This document shows positions 9,870 through 20,597 of a stretch of 64,000 nucleotides of DNA, in pieces. Source of the DNA: Angiostrongylus vasorum (taxonomy: Eukaryota; Nematoda; Chromadorea; Rhabditida; Metastrongylidae); contig JADANN010000245.1 in the NCBI GenBank assembly GCA_018806985.1, forward strand, positions 62,001 through 126,000, read 5' to 3'. Numbering within the stretch: the stretch's first letter is position 1; each line of letters begins with the position of its first letter. The position numbers and the translations under genes were made by a program. Under the pieces are notes generated by a model. It made no database searches, was not told the DNA's origin, and saw nothing but the letters and a program-made list of their open reading frames with translations.

Positions 9870-10350
9870 GGTCATTAGAACACACCATCGGGACCTCCTT
9901 GGTGAGATCCCACTCATTTAGTCGTATTGTTTTTAAAATATAAGCTCTTATGGAAAAATAAAGAAAAGAATTTTTTTGGTGTCCAAGCTACAGGAAGTTC
10001 ATTTCTGTAGGACAGGAACACCTGTATGCTATTGGCAAAGGTATTTTATAAGCTATGTGAGCTTAGTATAGATTGATTCTGACAAGTAGAGTTCAAAGGC
10101 TATGGGAATGTTTGTTCAGAGCTGAGAGGCGTGATCTTTCTCAAAATTAGAGCATGAGGTCACAAAAGGGTTAACGACTATCCCTCGACATTTTTTTTCT
10201 TAAACTTGGTTAACTATATTTTAACAAAAATTCCATCAAGTTTTGAATTTCCGTGAATAGTATTCCAAAGAATCTAATCCGTATGGATTGGGATTTTTTT
10301 TTCTCAGCTTTTTAAACTTAGACTATCCCAACAATTATCATTAGTGCTTT
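9870..10350. other. No clear feature
   Basis: AT-rich with poly-T runs. No exon or repeat was recognised. Confidence 0.4.
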
Positions 10351-10489
10351 TAAACATGCCTTCAGAAACAAAGTTGAAACTGAAGCGCGGTTTATTCGAT
10401 GAAGAACACTTTGATTCGATATTTGCTCTTAAACTTGCTCAAGATAATGGATGTCTTCAGATTTATTTGATTGGGTGTTGAACTTTCAG

Positions 10490-10712
10490 GAAGAGACATA
10501 GGCATCATCACAATCATCATCGTCACTTCAACGAGTCGACTCACTTAACAACGACGCCAGAGATTTATCTCACCAGCTCGTCACATGGACAACATTCCAT
10601 CTATAGAAAAGAATATCGAAATTTTTCCAGCAAATCTCAAGCCGCCGTACAAAAGTCGTTTGCGTTTGCAATGTCAATGTATATTTCAATTTTTCTCTCG
10701 AAATTACATTAA
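10490..10712 (+). CDS. Candidate terminal exon, His/Ser/Thr-rich (strand uncertain)
   Basis: It follows GTTGAACTTTCAG. It is open for 73 codons: KRHRHHHNHHRHFNE, then THLTTTPEIYLTSSSHGQHS, then a hydrophobic end (AMSMYISIFLSKL). The opposite strand is open too (10570-10752) and has a GTGAGA donor, so a minus-strand exon of the genes around it is a real alternative. The function is unknown. Confidence 0.35.
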
Positions 10713-10994
10713 TTCCATACGATGTGACGGAAGGCCCAGTCCCGCTGTGCACAGTTCATCAAATCTTTGGCATAATTTCATTAGCAGTGGGATCATCAAA
10801 GGAAAGTTTCTTCTTTAGTCTGCTAGAAATAGGCGGTCAAACCAAGGAGAGCTTACAGCCCATCTTGCTTCTCGTTTAGTAATGTCATGTCCGTTAGATT
10901 TTAAAAAAAGGGAAGAAAAGAAACCTCTCCGTAGCGCGTTAACTTGTTTCCTTGAAGACAATAGGTTATATAGTTGTTGAGTACGAGATGTTTC

Positions 10995-11139
10995 TCAGAA
11001 CGCTTCTTCATTTGTAAGCCGACATTTTTTGTCCAAAATCTGCTTGAAAATTTTGGCACCATACGTGTGAGATCGTGTGTCTTGATAGCCGAAGACAAGC
11101 AGTGTGTGAATGTCTCTAGCGTAATGCTGTCCACACAGA
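10995..11139 (-). CDS. Minus-strand gene, last exon
   Basis: It follows ATCGTCCGCAG. Its first base completes the GG left by the exon at 11228-11363, giving GLCGQHYARDIHTLLVFGYQ, and it ends KKCRLTNEEAF with TGA. Codon use and the exact phase make this one of the better models here. A longer open frame on the same strand (to 10901) is out of this phase. The family is not recognised. Confidence 0.65.
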
Positions 11140-11227
11140 CTGCGGACGATGCTTCATTGAATTCGTTAGAAACACACGGACCTAGCGTCTTGCTCTTGAT
11201 TTGTTTTCCTTGCTTTTGCCTACTCAC

Positions 11228-11363
11228 CCAAATCCACAATTCTCTTCTGGACGAAATTTCAACGCAGCATAGTTCATTCTCAAGGTGTTTATCACGTTCT
11301 GTGATTGTCGTACATTCTTAGTCACGACTAAATACAATAATTTGCTGTTATCTCGGGTATATT
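11228..11363 (-). CDS. Minus-strand gene, penultimate exon
   Basis: Bounded by AAATGTTTTATTCAG and a perfect GTGAGT donor at 11227. It is 136 bp, with two bases, 44 codons and two bases. The peptide runs YTRDNSKLLYLVVTKNVRQS to FRPEENCGF. The 88-bp intron to the last exon keeps frame. The upstream exon must end in one base; a GTACTA donor near 11607 would fit the frame described next. Confidence 0.65.
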
Positions 11364-11606
11364 CTGAATAAAACATTTTGATTCTCAATCACTGTTATTC
11401 TGTAGTGTACGCTTCCATTCGTTCTTTGCAATATGTCCATGAAAGCAAACACAATACGTAAGTGCTACGTCTAAATCCACTTTGCGATGTCATCCTTCCT
11501 AATACTGCGAACACATTATAAGCAATAGGGAAGAGTGTTTCTAAAGAAATCAACATCTTATTCACATCTGGAGAATACATGTAAAATCAAGAAACAATAG
11601 TACGTT

Positions 11607-12030
11607 TCAGTTTTAAAAATATTGGCACATACGATGCGTCGAAAACCTCGTGCTTGGCAGCTGCATGAACCTCAAGTAGGATTGAGAATGGGTTGAAGTT
11701 GTAGATGTGAACTGTTGCATAGAATAGGAAAGTTCTTGATGTCAGGGCGTGTTGGAATAAAGTAGTCGGAGAAGACCACATTAGCGAGAGACTATTCCGT
11801 TGATATATACACTGAAACAGTCCACTTTGAAACTGTTTTTGTGCCGGAATAATCAAGCATCGACATTGCTTGCCTTCTGGTGGTAGAAGACAAAATTGAT
11901 TTTTCTTTAAAACAGAATGCCCTTTCTTGCAATTAGACATGAGCGTCGATAATAACGTAAGATATGTAGACAGAGATGAAGACGCGCATACTATGAACTG
12001 TTGCCATCCGGGATTTTGTGTTTCTGACAA
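11607..12030 (-). CDS. Possible upstream exon(s) of the same minus-strand gene
   Basis: A 147-codon frame (12030 to 11587) is open. Its later half (VHIYNFNPFSILLEVHAAAK, EVFDASYVPIFLKLK) has C/G-ending codons typical of the exons here. A donor at 11606 (CTGAAAC/GTACTA) would join in phase to the exon at 11228-11363. The earlier half (SNCKKGHSV, LLPPEGKQCRCLIIP) is less sure. Exon limits are not resolved. Confidence 0.35.
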
Positions 12031-12167
12031 AAAACCACATCCTTGCTGCGTGAAGAAGCTTTAGTGCTGATCGAATTCAGGGATGATATAACGTTATGGT
12101 GGGAAGACTTTTCGGGAATTCACGCCGTCTTCATCCTTCCAGCGACTTCGGAAGCCTCTCTAGTCTT

Positions 12168-12386
12168 TCACTGTTGGCCTCCAAGATAGAGTAGGTGAAA
12201 ATAGCTAACTAACATGATATAGTCACTGAATGGTTCGCGGTTTGGTGTTAAGTTGGCGTCTGACATCTTTACCATTTGCTTTTTGTATGAGCTTTTTTCT
12301 AATCCTAAAACATTTAATAGTAAATATTGCTTAGAAAAAACCAAGAAGAAATTGCAGCAAACGATTAAAACAAATATATGGCACAA
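12168..12386 (-). CDS. Possible further upstream coding, same strand
   Basis: An open frame with KMSDANLTPNREPFSDYIM. Upstream on that strand is CTTGGTTTTTTCTAAG, a usable acceptor near 12325. It may belong to the gene ending at 10995. No join was established. Confidence 0.3.
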   Translation of the reverse strand: MCHIFVLIVCCNFFLVFSKQYLLLNVLGLEKSSYKKQMVKMSDANLTPNREPFSDYIMLVSYFHLLYLGGQQ

Positions 12387-12489
12387 ATAAATCTCAGTTC
12401 TGTTAGGGATTTAAATTTGAATATGAGTTTCCTCTATTCTTGGCGGCGGGAGAATCACTAAGGCGTTGCTCAACCAGCCATTACATGAT

Positions 12490-12630
12490 TACTAAAGCAA
12501 CATGATGTGGTGGCGAACGCACTAGCCTCCGGAAGGGATAATAGCTCGTTCGTTCCCCACCGCAGATACCTGCGGGCTGGAGTTTTGAAAATTTCTCAGC
12601 ATTGTTACGGTTGCAATTAACATCATACTT
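12490..12630 (-). repeat. FB foldback repeat, partial copy
   Basis: Contains ATGTGGTGGCGAACGCAC, CGTTCGTTCCCCACCGCAG and GGCTGGAGTTTTGAAAATTT, matching one half of the foldback seen complete at 31.3 kb. Only one arm and the centre are present. Confidence 0.6.
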
Positions 12631-13149
12631 TCCCATGAAAAAGAATAGCAATAAATAAAAATTGATTACTAAGGTACCATTTATTTCCAACAACAGTGGC
12701 TGGTACAGCGGGTTTCAGTCTTTTCAAACATTTCTTAGATGTGATAGCTTACTTGATCGATTATTTTCATGAGTTCACGATGAGTTGTAGAGGGGGGTTT
12801 CAGCGGTTTCAGCCACATAGTTGTCAATCTTGATAACACCTAGTGTTTTCATAGAAAGAAGACAGATGATAAATTTGGGATGGATCGATCTCTTGCGAAT
12901 GAGCCTCGCATTCGATACCATGAGCTATTGCAGAATATTTGGCCTATACAGTGACTTTCAACAGTCTGCCATGCACATCAGGTTTAGTTGACCAGTGGAT
13001 CGGGATAGAACCATGGACCACGTGGGTATTATACACGGCGCCAACAAAAGCGCTATCCTAGTGACCTATCAGTAGTTACAGACTGGTCCAGGGTCAAAGC
13101 TGTTTGCTTTCTGCAGTTTCCTCCAGTCAGTATTACAAACAGGAATGCG

Positions 13150-13410
13150 TAAAAGGGATAAAGATTAAACGTTAGGCGTAGATCTATCTCTGAGGGATGC
13201 GCCACCGACTCAATATCAAGCATCCTTAGAGGAAATTGAAAACATATATGGTTTAAATAATTACTTGCGGTATCGTAGCGATGTCTCAACCCAGTGCTGC
13301 TGTCCTCCCAGACAAGTCTGGTACCAATATGCCACTGCCGGAGGTAGGGAAATCTTGTTGTGCCCGGGCCGTAGAACAGAACCAATCACCTGTATGTATT
13401 GCAAGGTATC
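13150..13410 (-). repeat. SINE1 (tRNA-like), minus copy
   Basis: Reverse-orientation match to SINE1: AAGGGATAAAG tail, ATCTCTGAGGGATGCGCC, then CTGCTGTCCTCCCAGACAAG and GTCTGGTACCAATATGCC. The tRNA-like 5' end is degraded. Confidence 0.75.
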
Positions 13411-13530
13411 TTTAGTCATTGTGTTAGGTACAGGCTAAAGCAAGTAAACAATTAATTGCGTCAGTGGACTACTTTCCAAATTTCTAGAGCTAGAACTGTT
13501 GAAGTATTAACAAAAAACAGCTCCACTTAC

Positions 13531-13707
13531 GACTGCGTACAAAAAATATTCCATTTTTTATTTCGGAAAAAAATTGAAAAAGGCACGAAAATTTGAAATA
13601 AAGATTGCGAACCAAAATGCCACCACTTTTAGTACTAAAACTATGCACGAGCTCTTTTATTTGTTCTTTTTTTCCATTAATAAACAAAGCTGCTATCCGT
13701 AACAAAC
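13531..13707 (-). CDS. Candidate internal exon
   Basis: It is entered after AACCATAGGCAG and left at a perfect GTAAGT donor (13530). It is open throughout: LLRIAALFINGKKEQIKELV, then SFSTKSGGILVRNLYFKF. It may be an early exon of the minus-strand gene ending at 10995; repeats lie in the presumed introns. The domain was not recognised. Confidence 0.4.
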
Positions 13708-13935
13708 CTGCCTATGGTTTACCTCTTTAGGAAATTTTGGTCCGATTTCGTCTCCGTGTGTAATAATTGCCTTTTGTTATCATTTCTCCTAGATCGTTTT
13801 TGCTTTCATTCCACAACAATGTAGTCATCATTTCCTTTCATTAAATCTACATTATACATTAATAGAATCTATATTCTGACGGATTCACATTCACGTACGA
13901 ATTCGAGATTTTTATGATTTCCATTCAGATTTGAA

Positions 13936-14070
13936 ATGGAAAGAGGCAATAAAAAATGTAGCTTCAAGGTTTTGGCATCGTATAAAGTGAAATTCGAGAA
14001 AATGAGGGAGACAGTGGCGCATGTGAAAAACCACAAGAAAAGAAGAAGCAGAGGAACTCTGGACGTATAA
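13936..14070 (+). CDS. Small basic open frame
   Basis: ATG to TAA, 44 codons, Lys/Arg-rich (MERGNKKCSFKVLASYKVKF, ENHKKRRSRG-type end). There is no splice evidence and an overlapping minus-strand frame also exists. It may be chance. Confidence 0.2.
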   Translation: MERGNKKCSFKVLASYKVKFEKMRETVAHVKNHKKRRSRGTLDV

Positions 14071-14074
14071 AAAA

Positions 14075-14690
14075 GTAAAGAAAACTTTTTTCACTGCTCT
14101 GTAGTCGAAGAAATTATTCGAAACATAATTTGAAGATAAAAATGAAAACATGAAACTGTCCATTTATCAGTATGCTGTCGTTATCTATTTATACCTTTTA
14201 TTTTAAAAATACTTCAAAGCTCGCTACTCATGAAGCACTCACTAAATAAAGAGTCCTACTACTGTTTGTCAGCAGAGAATGACTGTGATCGCAAACGTGC
14301 TTAACTCGGCCATCACTCGTCGACTCCTCCCACTCAACGACTTTGCGAGTTCGGGTTACGATGTGCTTCCGTCTCAACCAACGCCATAACGGTTTCTTTT
14401 CACCTATCTACTGATTTTGTACAACAGAAGTGGATCATAACTATTAGGATAAGTTTCTAAAATAATTCAGCGCTCTCAATGGTAGGAAATTCCCTCAAAT
14501 TTATTGAAATAGCAATATTTGCTTGTTCGTTAGATTTCCCAAAAAATACATTTAGTTGTAAATGAATCTGCAAGATTGTATATCAAGTGGTAATGTATTG
14601 TTGACGGTCTAATCTAATCTAATCTAATGAATGGATTTAAGGCAAGCAGACAAAAGGGAATAACGGTGTCATAACTAAAATCGGAGAATA
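14075..14690. other. No clear gene; short TAATC tandem
   Basis: Mostly AT-rich. At about 14609-14631 there are four copies of a CTAAT-type pentamer. A GC-richer patch at 14300-14390 has no open frame with splice support. Confidence 0.4.
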
Positions 14691-14697
14691 TTCTTCA

Positions 14698-14748
14698 ATG
14701 ATACTGTTTGTTCTCGTTTCTACTGCAATGCAGTCCTCATCAAGACAC
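14698..14748 (+). CDS. Candidate signal-peptide start exon
   Basis: ATG followed by MILFVLVSTAMQSSSRH, a short signal-peptide-like sequence, then a GTATTC donor at 14749 in phase 0. The next exon on this strand (15158) needs two leading bases, so another exon must lie between if they belong together. Confidence 0.3.
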
Positions 14749-15157
14749 GTATTCCAATGTGTTTTGTAGAAGTAGCATTCTCCTTTTTAACTATGAAATC
14801 AAGTATAATATTCAAATGGTAACGTTATATACTTCGGAATATAAATTCGGCACTCGGCAAGTTACTCTTCATGCCCATTGACACCTTGCTTAACATTTAT
14901 GTACCGATAAAATGTCTACCTCATCAACTAACTCTATTGTTTGAAACTCGCCACCGTATCGTAAGGAATGCGGCGAAACACAATCAGGCTCCAATGTAGG
15001 CTTTATATGCTGCTTTCATGATCTCGTATAGTTGCACTCTGTGTGATTTTCATTTGATATATTCATAAGCTCTCTAGTGAGATTAACATCATTAACATCA
15101 CTGATTTTTCTAGACACATTCTTATAACAAATACTGTTTCACTTCGCTTAGTTGAAG

Positions 15158-15356
15158 AAAAGAAAACACAGTGAAGGGTAAAGAGTGGTTGTTGCAAAAT
15201 CCGCTTGATGTAGTGCTTTTAAAGGCGCAGTTAGAAAAAGTGAGCCTGTAGCGCGCATACTTTAATGAGGCTGTTAGATGTGAAGCATTCAAAACATATA
15301 GAGACAAGAATTCATATTCAACCCAGAATCCATCAAACACGACAAGTCAAGTCAAG
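15158..15356 (+). CDS. Candidate exon(s) with in-frame TAG or 42-bp intron
   Basis: One frame is protein-like from KENTVKGKEWLLQNPLD through KAQLEK, then TAG at 15249-15251, then AYFNEAVRCEAFKTYRDKNS to a GTGAGG donor at 15357. Either this is a 42-bp intron (GTAGTG to CTGTAG, length divisible by three) or the gene is a pseudogene with a nonsense codon. The opposite frame (15122-15340) has weaker codon character. Confidence 0.4.
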
Positions 15357-15740
15357 GTGAGGTGCAAAACAGACTCACAATGAAAATCATAGAATATTCA
15401 AAATGATCCACGAGTTTTTCTTTTTTTTTATGCTCTGTGAAGTGGATGAAAAGTGATGAACTGCGAGATAACTGCTTGTCGCTTTCTCTGTGTGCTTAGT
15501 TTTTTGCTAATAGATTACTCGGTGACTTGTACTGGCTGCTTAACCTCTTGATCTGGTTGTCTGTTGAGCTGATATACTGCCTAGGGAGGTTGCTTTCCCA
15601 CGCTCAGGTGCCTCACATAAATTTTTGATCGGCGCCTTCTAACAGAGGTACACTTCACCCCCAGTGGTGATCCGTGATTTATGCCTTGCGTTTCAACTTG
15701 TAGTCTCACATATGTCGCCTCCCTTCTCTAATATGTAGGT

Positions 15741-15858
15741 TTGTGTCTGTGTCTGTGTATGTGTATGTGTGTGTGCATGTGTATGTGTGCGTGTTTGTGT
15801 GTAGACGTGTGTGTATGTGTATGTGTGCATGTGTGTGTATGTGTATGTGTGCATGTGT

Positions 15859-15915
<57 letters not shown>

Positions 15916-15926
15916 TGTGTGTGTGC
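15741..15926. repeat. Compound GT/GTAT microsatellite
   Basis: GT repeat with regularly placed GTAT, GCAT and GTCT variants in its first half and pure GT in the second. All open frames across it are repeat artefacts. Confidence 0.95.
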
Positions 15927-15929
15927 ACA

Positions 15930-16894
15930 CCGAGTTTGTTCGCAAAGATGAAGAGGTGTTTTCTGGTTGTGCTTGCTCGACGGGTTTTTTCTATGTCGCA
16001 ACAAATGAAATTTATAGATCTTTCACTTTTTTTAAAAATGTTTTCCGCACTTCATTCTCTTAAAACGAGTCTCTGAAATGAGAATTCCTCAATTCGTGGG
16101 AAATATGTTTCTTGGAAAATAAGTGCTCCTGAGTAACTGATCTAGCTGAGGTCTGCACTCAGTGTGACCCTCTGAGTCATACGGACGCTCAAAAGTCTCG
16201 CAAGTTCTGAACTGTGTTTCCATGAACTACCACGGACTCATTCATTTTTCATGTGTACAAGTTTGCGATTCGATTTTTTCTTCTTATTAAGCAAAGCAAG
16301 CAAAGCATGTAGCGGAAAGGGTACGGAAACCAGCAGTGAGAGAGGAATGTGTTACATCTAGCAAAGAAACAGCTTAATTTAAGCAATCACTTTACCTATT
16401 GTTATTACTATCATTCTTATTGTTATTATTGCTAATCTTCCTGATAGTAATGCTGCTAATGAGAATGGCTCTCAAGCAGTCATTATATTTCGCGACAATT
16501 GTGATTTGAAAGCAGTAGTTAGAATAACAAAGACAATAAGAACGGAAGAAATCATTCTTTTCGTTCTCTTTCCTTGACGCTTTTTCTGAATCAAATGCTC
16601 CACAAGGGCAAGAGAATGATTAGAAACAGCGAACTGAGAAAAGAAAAACGAAATGGAGGCGTCGATTTGTGTCAACTTACGATCTGTTAAATTTCATTTA
16701 AATGTTTCACAGAAATAATCTTCCTAGGAAATCCTTAAAGTACAGCAGTGCCTTTAAATGTGTCACACAACTTAAAAAGAGTGTGAAATCTCAAAAATTG
16801 ACCTGAACAATTTAAGACGACTAGACCATATATTTCATCTCATATGGCAGGTTAGAATTTCATATGCTAACACTGTCATGTTTTCTCCTTCTAG
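15930..16894. other. No established gene
   Basis: An ATG near 15949 opens a short hydrophobic frame (MKRCFLVVLARRV) without splice support. A run of TTATTA-like trinucleotides lies at 16394-16465. Near 16680 the minus strand has ATGAAATTTAACAGATC followed by GTAAGT, a possible start exon of six codons with no confirmed partner. Confidence 0.35.
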
Positions 16895-17072
16895 ACACCC
16901 AGCAACGACAATACTGACAAGACCGCCTAATGAAATTCCGCATACAAGGGCAACATACATGATTCACAGTTTGCATCAAAGTGATGATGATTTATCAGAA
17001 GGAATTCATGAACCGATGACGAAAAAATGCAATCATCCTCACGTCAACTATGAGCGCCGCATCAATCCATGA
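16895..17072 (+). CDS. Candidate 3'-terminal exon
   Basis: It follows TGTTTTCTCCTTCTAG and is open for 58 codons to TGA: HPATTILTRPPNEIPHTRAT, then DDDLSEGIHEPMTKKCNHPH. It is hydrophilic, with no domain recognised. It could end one gene just before the next model at 17275, or its stop may be bypassed by an unseen splice. Confidence 0.45.
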
Positions 17073-17274
17073 TGTCCGTTCTTAACAAAAAGCTTGTGTA
17101 GAGCTGTTAGACTGTATGTGACTGTTTCAGGATGATGTGAGAGTATGAGCCATCGTCTCGCAACTACATCAATATCAACATGGTGCATTTATATCATCGG
17201 TTACACCTTGCATATTGTGATGTTATACTCAACGGTTTCGTTCAGTTCTTTTATACTTAATTCGAAAATTTCAG

Positions 17275-17426
17275 CGTGCTTCTTGTTCTTGTGCTTAATG
17301 TGGACAGTTTAACGATAAAAGAAGGAGAAACTCGTTGGCAACTATTTAATCAGTGCAGCAAAGCGATGCTGCAGACTTATCTAGGGCATATCAACACTCG
17401 AGGAATTTCGTCACGTCTCTGTCTGA
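17275..17426 (+). CDS. Spliced plus-strand gene, penultimate exon
   Basis: It follows CGAAAATTTCAG and ends at a perfect GTAAGT donor (17427). It starts with a hydrophobic run (VLLVLVLNVDSLTIKEGETR) and continues FNQCSKAMLQTYLGH. The upstream exon is unknown; an ATG at 17179 followed by CATCG/GTTACA would join in phase and make the hydrophobic run a signal peptide. That start is speculative. Confidence 0.5.
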
Positions 17427-17490
17427 GTAAGTATGATGAAGCAGGGAAATTGGGCATTAAAGTTGTACCCAATAATGAGTCCATTTCCAG

Positions 17491-17609
17491 CTATAAATAG
17501 AGTGCCAATAATAGTTAGAATGCAGGTTTTACTCGGTGTATTTCCCTTTATTTTCACCTTGATTACTAATATCACCATCCGAATTATATCGAACAGGTTC
17601 CCTCATTAA
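17491..17609 (+). CDS. Spliced plus-strand gene, last exon
   Basis: It follows AGTCCATTTCCAG after a 64-bp intron. Phase agrees with 17275-17426. The peptide includes INRVPIIVRM and the hydrophobic QVLLGVFPFIFTLITNIT, a probable membrane span, and ends ISNRFPH with TAA. With the preceding exon this suggests a small membrane protein. The family is unknown. Confidence 0.5.
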
Positions 17610-17743
17610 GAATGTGTGCTAAATTCGTGAAATAAAACAGTAATAATGGCGTAATACGTGGAATAGACTGAAATTTTTAAGTGGTCGAAAGAAAAACTTC
17701 CACCAAAAAGAACGTCGCACTTAGCCTAAATTCCTTCCTGTGC

Positions 17744-18400
17744 CTAGATGACTCGTCCTCCTACTGGCACCTGTACTTCTATTCGTTCTGTGCTCTTCCA
17801 GCCGTCACCCATAGAGTTTGCCGCGTTCGTGCTTAGTTTTTGGTGCAGACTGATCATCTGAAATAGGATTCCAGCGGAGAATGAGGATGATTTAATAAAG
17901 TATCGAGCACGTCGGCCGATCCCTCTGGTCGTCTTCCTCGAAGTCGTTCTGGCTGTCTCAGAATCCACTCTAATGCTGTTTTTTGTCCCACAATATTTCA
18001 CATTCCATAATGTTCTACAAAATTTCACCTATAGGTCTTCTCTTATTATGCTGTGGTCACACTAATGCTTAATTCTTGCGACGCACCAGAGAACGGTGTT
18101 AAAGACAGGATATTTTTCGAAGCTTTATATTACAAAGACCGGCGTCATGTTAAGTACAACGGTTATTCTGTGGAACGCGCCACCAGAGCTCCTTATGAAT
18201 TGTGCTCAACCTCTTTGGTGTAGCTGAAGTATCACCCTATATTTCAATCCCACAGTGCCGAGCTGGAATAACCATCCCGTTAAAAAATTGAAGGCATAGG
18301 TCAAACTTAATAACCAAGTCAACAGCTTCTGTTAGAGACTCGGGCACGTGCTAAGTTCTTAGTTGTTCTTCGCCAGAATTATTTTCTCAAGCCATTGTTA
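17744..18400 (-). mobile_element. RTE-B LINE relic, 3' part
   Basis: The minus strand aligns by eye with the 3' coding end of the RTE-B copy at 62.6-63.2 kb. TTRGIGRRARYF corresponds to PPTRWADVF, and GDGWKSTERIE to TIARERNEW. At 18190-18300 a segment matches the region around 63080-63160 (TGTAGCTGAAGTATCA versus CGTAGTTAAAGTATCA). A 94-codon frame is still open (17744-18028), but it is the decayed LINE C-terminus, not a host gene. Confidence 0.65.
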
Positions 18401-18542
18401 ATAATTACTGAGCACTGATAAATCAGTAGTTAGGGAGTTTTATACTTTCAAAGTCTTTTTTCTTTCGCAGCAAAACTCCATCGCGAATTGACTGCTCTTG
18501 TTATTAATTCGTATGTGGATTTATCGCTTTATTCAGTTTAGC

Positions 18543-18833
18543 TCATGTCTTTGATTTTGAAATACTGCTGAAAAAGGGTAATGTTGGCTTTAAAATAAAG
18601 AATGGAAAGGAATCGTATCCATTCCTGGTCGCAATCTTGTCATTGCACGCATTTCTTAAGCGTGGTAGTGAATATATTTTGGCTATACTTTGTCTACTAG
18701 TTTTCTTCTGAAGTTCTTTCCAATGTCTTGCGCAATAAAGCGGTACATTTGCGAAGATAGTTGAGGTTTCCGTCACCTGCGGCCTTAGCATGTAACGATA
18801 GTATGCGAGTTTTTGAAATGTTTTCCTTTTCAC
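18543..18833 (-). CDS. Candidate minus-strand coding exon, 96 codons
   Basis: Open from ATG to TGA with good codon character: MKRKTFQKLAYYRYMLRPQV, YCARHWKELQKKTSRQS, then NACNDKIATRNGYDSFPF. It lies just upstream of an RTE-B relic, but I see no RT or endonuclease motif in it. It could be the 3' exon of a gene containing the next entry. Confidence 0.35.
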   Translation of the reverse strand: MKRKTFQKLAYYRYMLRPQVTETSTIFANVPLYCARHWKELQKKTSRQSIAKIYSLPRLRNACNDKIATRNGYDSFPFFILKPTLPFFSSISKSKT

Positions 18834-18911
18834 TTAGGTCGGCATAAATTCATCTTCGGTTTCTTCGCTTGTCTCCTCAAATTGAATGTCAGTTCATCTT
18901 ACGTGATTTCA

Positions 18912-19067
18912 TTATTCGCTGAGCTTTATAAGCGATGAACTTTCTTCAGTTTCATCTAGTTTCCAACCTCCTCGTTCTGAACTGTTTTTTCTGCAGTGGT
19001 GTACACAGTTGCTCTGTTCACTGTCTAGTTCTCGCTCACTAAACGTCTCGCATTTTTGTCCGAATTG
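18912..19067 (-). CDS. Candidate minus-strand exon, Glu/Ser-rich
   Basis: It follows CTTAGAATTTCAG. The frame is QQFGQKCETFSERELDSEQS, then CVHHCRKNSSERGGWKLDET, to TAA. The composition is strongly protein-like. A GTAAGA site lies just past the stop in another phase, so the exact 3' end is unsure. Confidence 0.4.
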   Translation of the reverse strand, partial: QFGQKCETFSERELDSEQSNCVHHCRKNSSERGGWKLDETEESSSLIKLSE

Positions 19068-19099
19068 CTGAAATTCTAAGTATTGAACGGAAACCAACG

Positions 19100-19725
19100 A
19101 TCACTGGACACCTGTCCTTTCCTCGTGTTGGTGTTCGCGGGTTACTAACGAAATCCTTAACTATTAGTATAACAGGTATTTCTGCAGACCTTTAGTTCCT
19201 ATAGACCATGGACGTGTAGTGAATGCAGCAATGACCTCGAATTTCATAGCGTCGATAAGCGCTTCACTTCTTGCTCAGGTCAAACACTGGTGGTGCAAAT
19301 GAATTAGACCGCTTAACTAAACAAAGCGTGTGACCATGAGCCTCCATCACCCATCAGCAAAGCCACTAGAAAGCTTCATTAGAGCCTCGTTTGGTGGAAA
19401 TATATCACACCTTATTTCGTGCTCAGACTACTGAGTAAATGACAAAACAGCATATCTTACGCAAGTGAAATAGGATATCGGACGATCAACTTTCATGATT
19501 TACGGTAGTGGCTTCAACTACTGTACGCTACAGAATTACTTTACAGTATTACTACAGACTTATTTTATATTTCAATTCTTTCCATCTTTAAATGCAGTTA
19601 TGAGAACATTGACATTACTGATTTTTCCTGAGAAACCAAGAGAAAATTAGAAAAGCGAGTAAAAAACGAGGTTGATCGAACATTGAAGCGAACATGCAAG
19701 AAGACGATTTCGATATTTAATATCC
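19100..19725. other. Mostly featureless; weak minus-strand exon
   Basis: On the minus strand near 19165-19280 a short frame SEALIDAMKFEVIAAFTTRP is open without good splice sites. Nothing else was recognised. Confidence 0.3.
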
Positions 19726-19729
19726 TCAG

Positions 19730-19776
19730 CTCTAGTGACTGTACTTAAAAGCGAAGGTGTTGTTTACGTACAACAG
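19730..19776 (+). CDS. Small internal exon
   Basis: It follows TTTAATATCCTCAG and ends CAG/GTAACG. It is 47 bp: two bases then LVTVLKSEGVVYVQQ, ending in phase 0. It probably belongs to the gene whose last exons are at 20189 and 20372; one intermediate exon is missing from the trace. Confidence 0.4.
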
Positions 19777-20188
19777 GTAACGTCGCTCTTTTTGAAGCAA
19801 AAAATTTCCTCAGAATCATTCCAATTGACACGTAGGTCCATTGCGCACATCTTTTTCTCAATACTATTTATGCTATGAATGCTTCTGCCGTTCTATTCCA
19901 ATACGTTTTTCTAATGTAACCCAAAACGCTCCTATGAAACCTTCGGCTTGCGCTGAGCATAAGTGAATATATCGTTTTTGTTCTTAACTCTAGTCATCCA
20001 TGCTTCATGTAGTGTTGTTGAAACGATGTATCAACGTCGCGCGTTGAATACAATGATTAGATTTGCATTTTATAGTTTGAATAGTAACTTCGTGTTACTC
20101 GGAGTAGCCTTAATTCCTTTAATTCTAGTTACCTGTTGCAGCTGACTTCAGCGTAAAAGTGAATCGTTTGGGTATGTTCCAATTGCAG

Positions 20189-20245
20189 CACTCTCAATCC
20201 AGAAAATATATATGCTTTAATCGAAGGAGAAGAGTCACCGTACGA
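20189..20245 (+). CDS. Plus-strand gene, penultimate exon
   Basis: It follows ATGTTCCAATTGCAG and ends at GTATGT. It is 57 bp, encoding TLNPENIYALIEGEESPY plus two bases. Both splice sites are strong, and the phase matches the final exon. The family is not recognised. Confidence 0.5.
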
Positions 20246-20371
20246 GTATGTTGTGTCGTTTTCTTTTTAATTCCCATTGTGTATAACTGATGTGTTGTGT
20301 TCATATGCCTTGGCAAAAAAGAAAAAAGACTATTACATATCTCCAAAGACTGTTTTGTTCCAAGTTTTCAG

Positions 20372-20408
20372 CAAAATGAATAAAATTGTTAGTAAGGTTG
20401 ACAACTAA
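20372..20408 (+). CDS. Plus-strand gene, last exon
   Basis: It follows TTCCAAGTTTTCAG. The first base completes GA/C, then KMNKIVSKVDN and TAA. It is very short, but the phase and acceptor are right. Confidence 0.45.
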
Positions 20409-20529
20409 AAAGCAAACCGGGGTGATATCACAATTGAAGCGTCCACAAACACTGTAAAATCCTCTTCGCCGTATTATACTCTAGGTATTCAGACGCTTAC
20501 ATCATTTCTTGACTTTTCAAACACTTCTT

Positions 20530-20532
<3 letters not shown>

Positions 20533-20571
<39 letters not shown>

Positions 20572-20597
20572 TATATATAAATATATATATATATATT
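20533..20597. repeat. (AT)n microsatellite
   Basis: AT repeat interrupted by two AAATA steps. Confidence 0.9.

Noticed and set aside
14609..14631. TAATC pentamer tandem as a telomere-like repeat
   Set aside because: Only four units, and the motif is not the nematode TTAGGC telomere repeat.
17744..18028. 94-codon minus-strand ORF, first taken for a host gene
   Set aside because: It aligns with the C-terminal end of RTE-B (RARYF/WADVF, STERIE/RERNEW), so it is a LINE relic.
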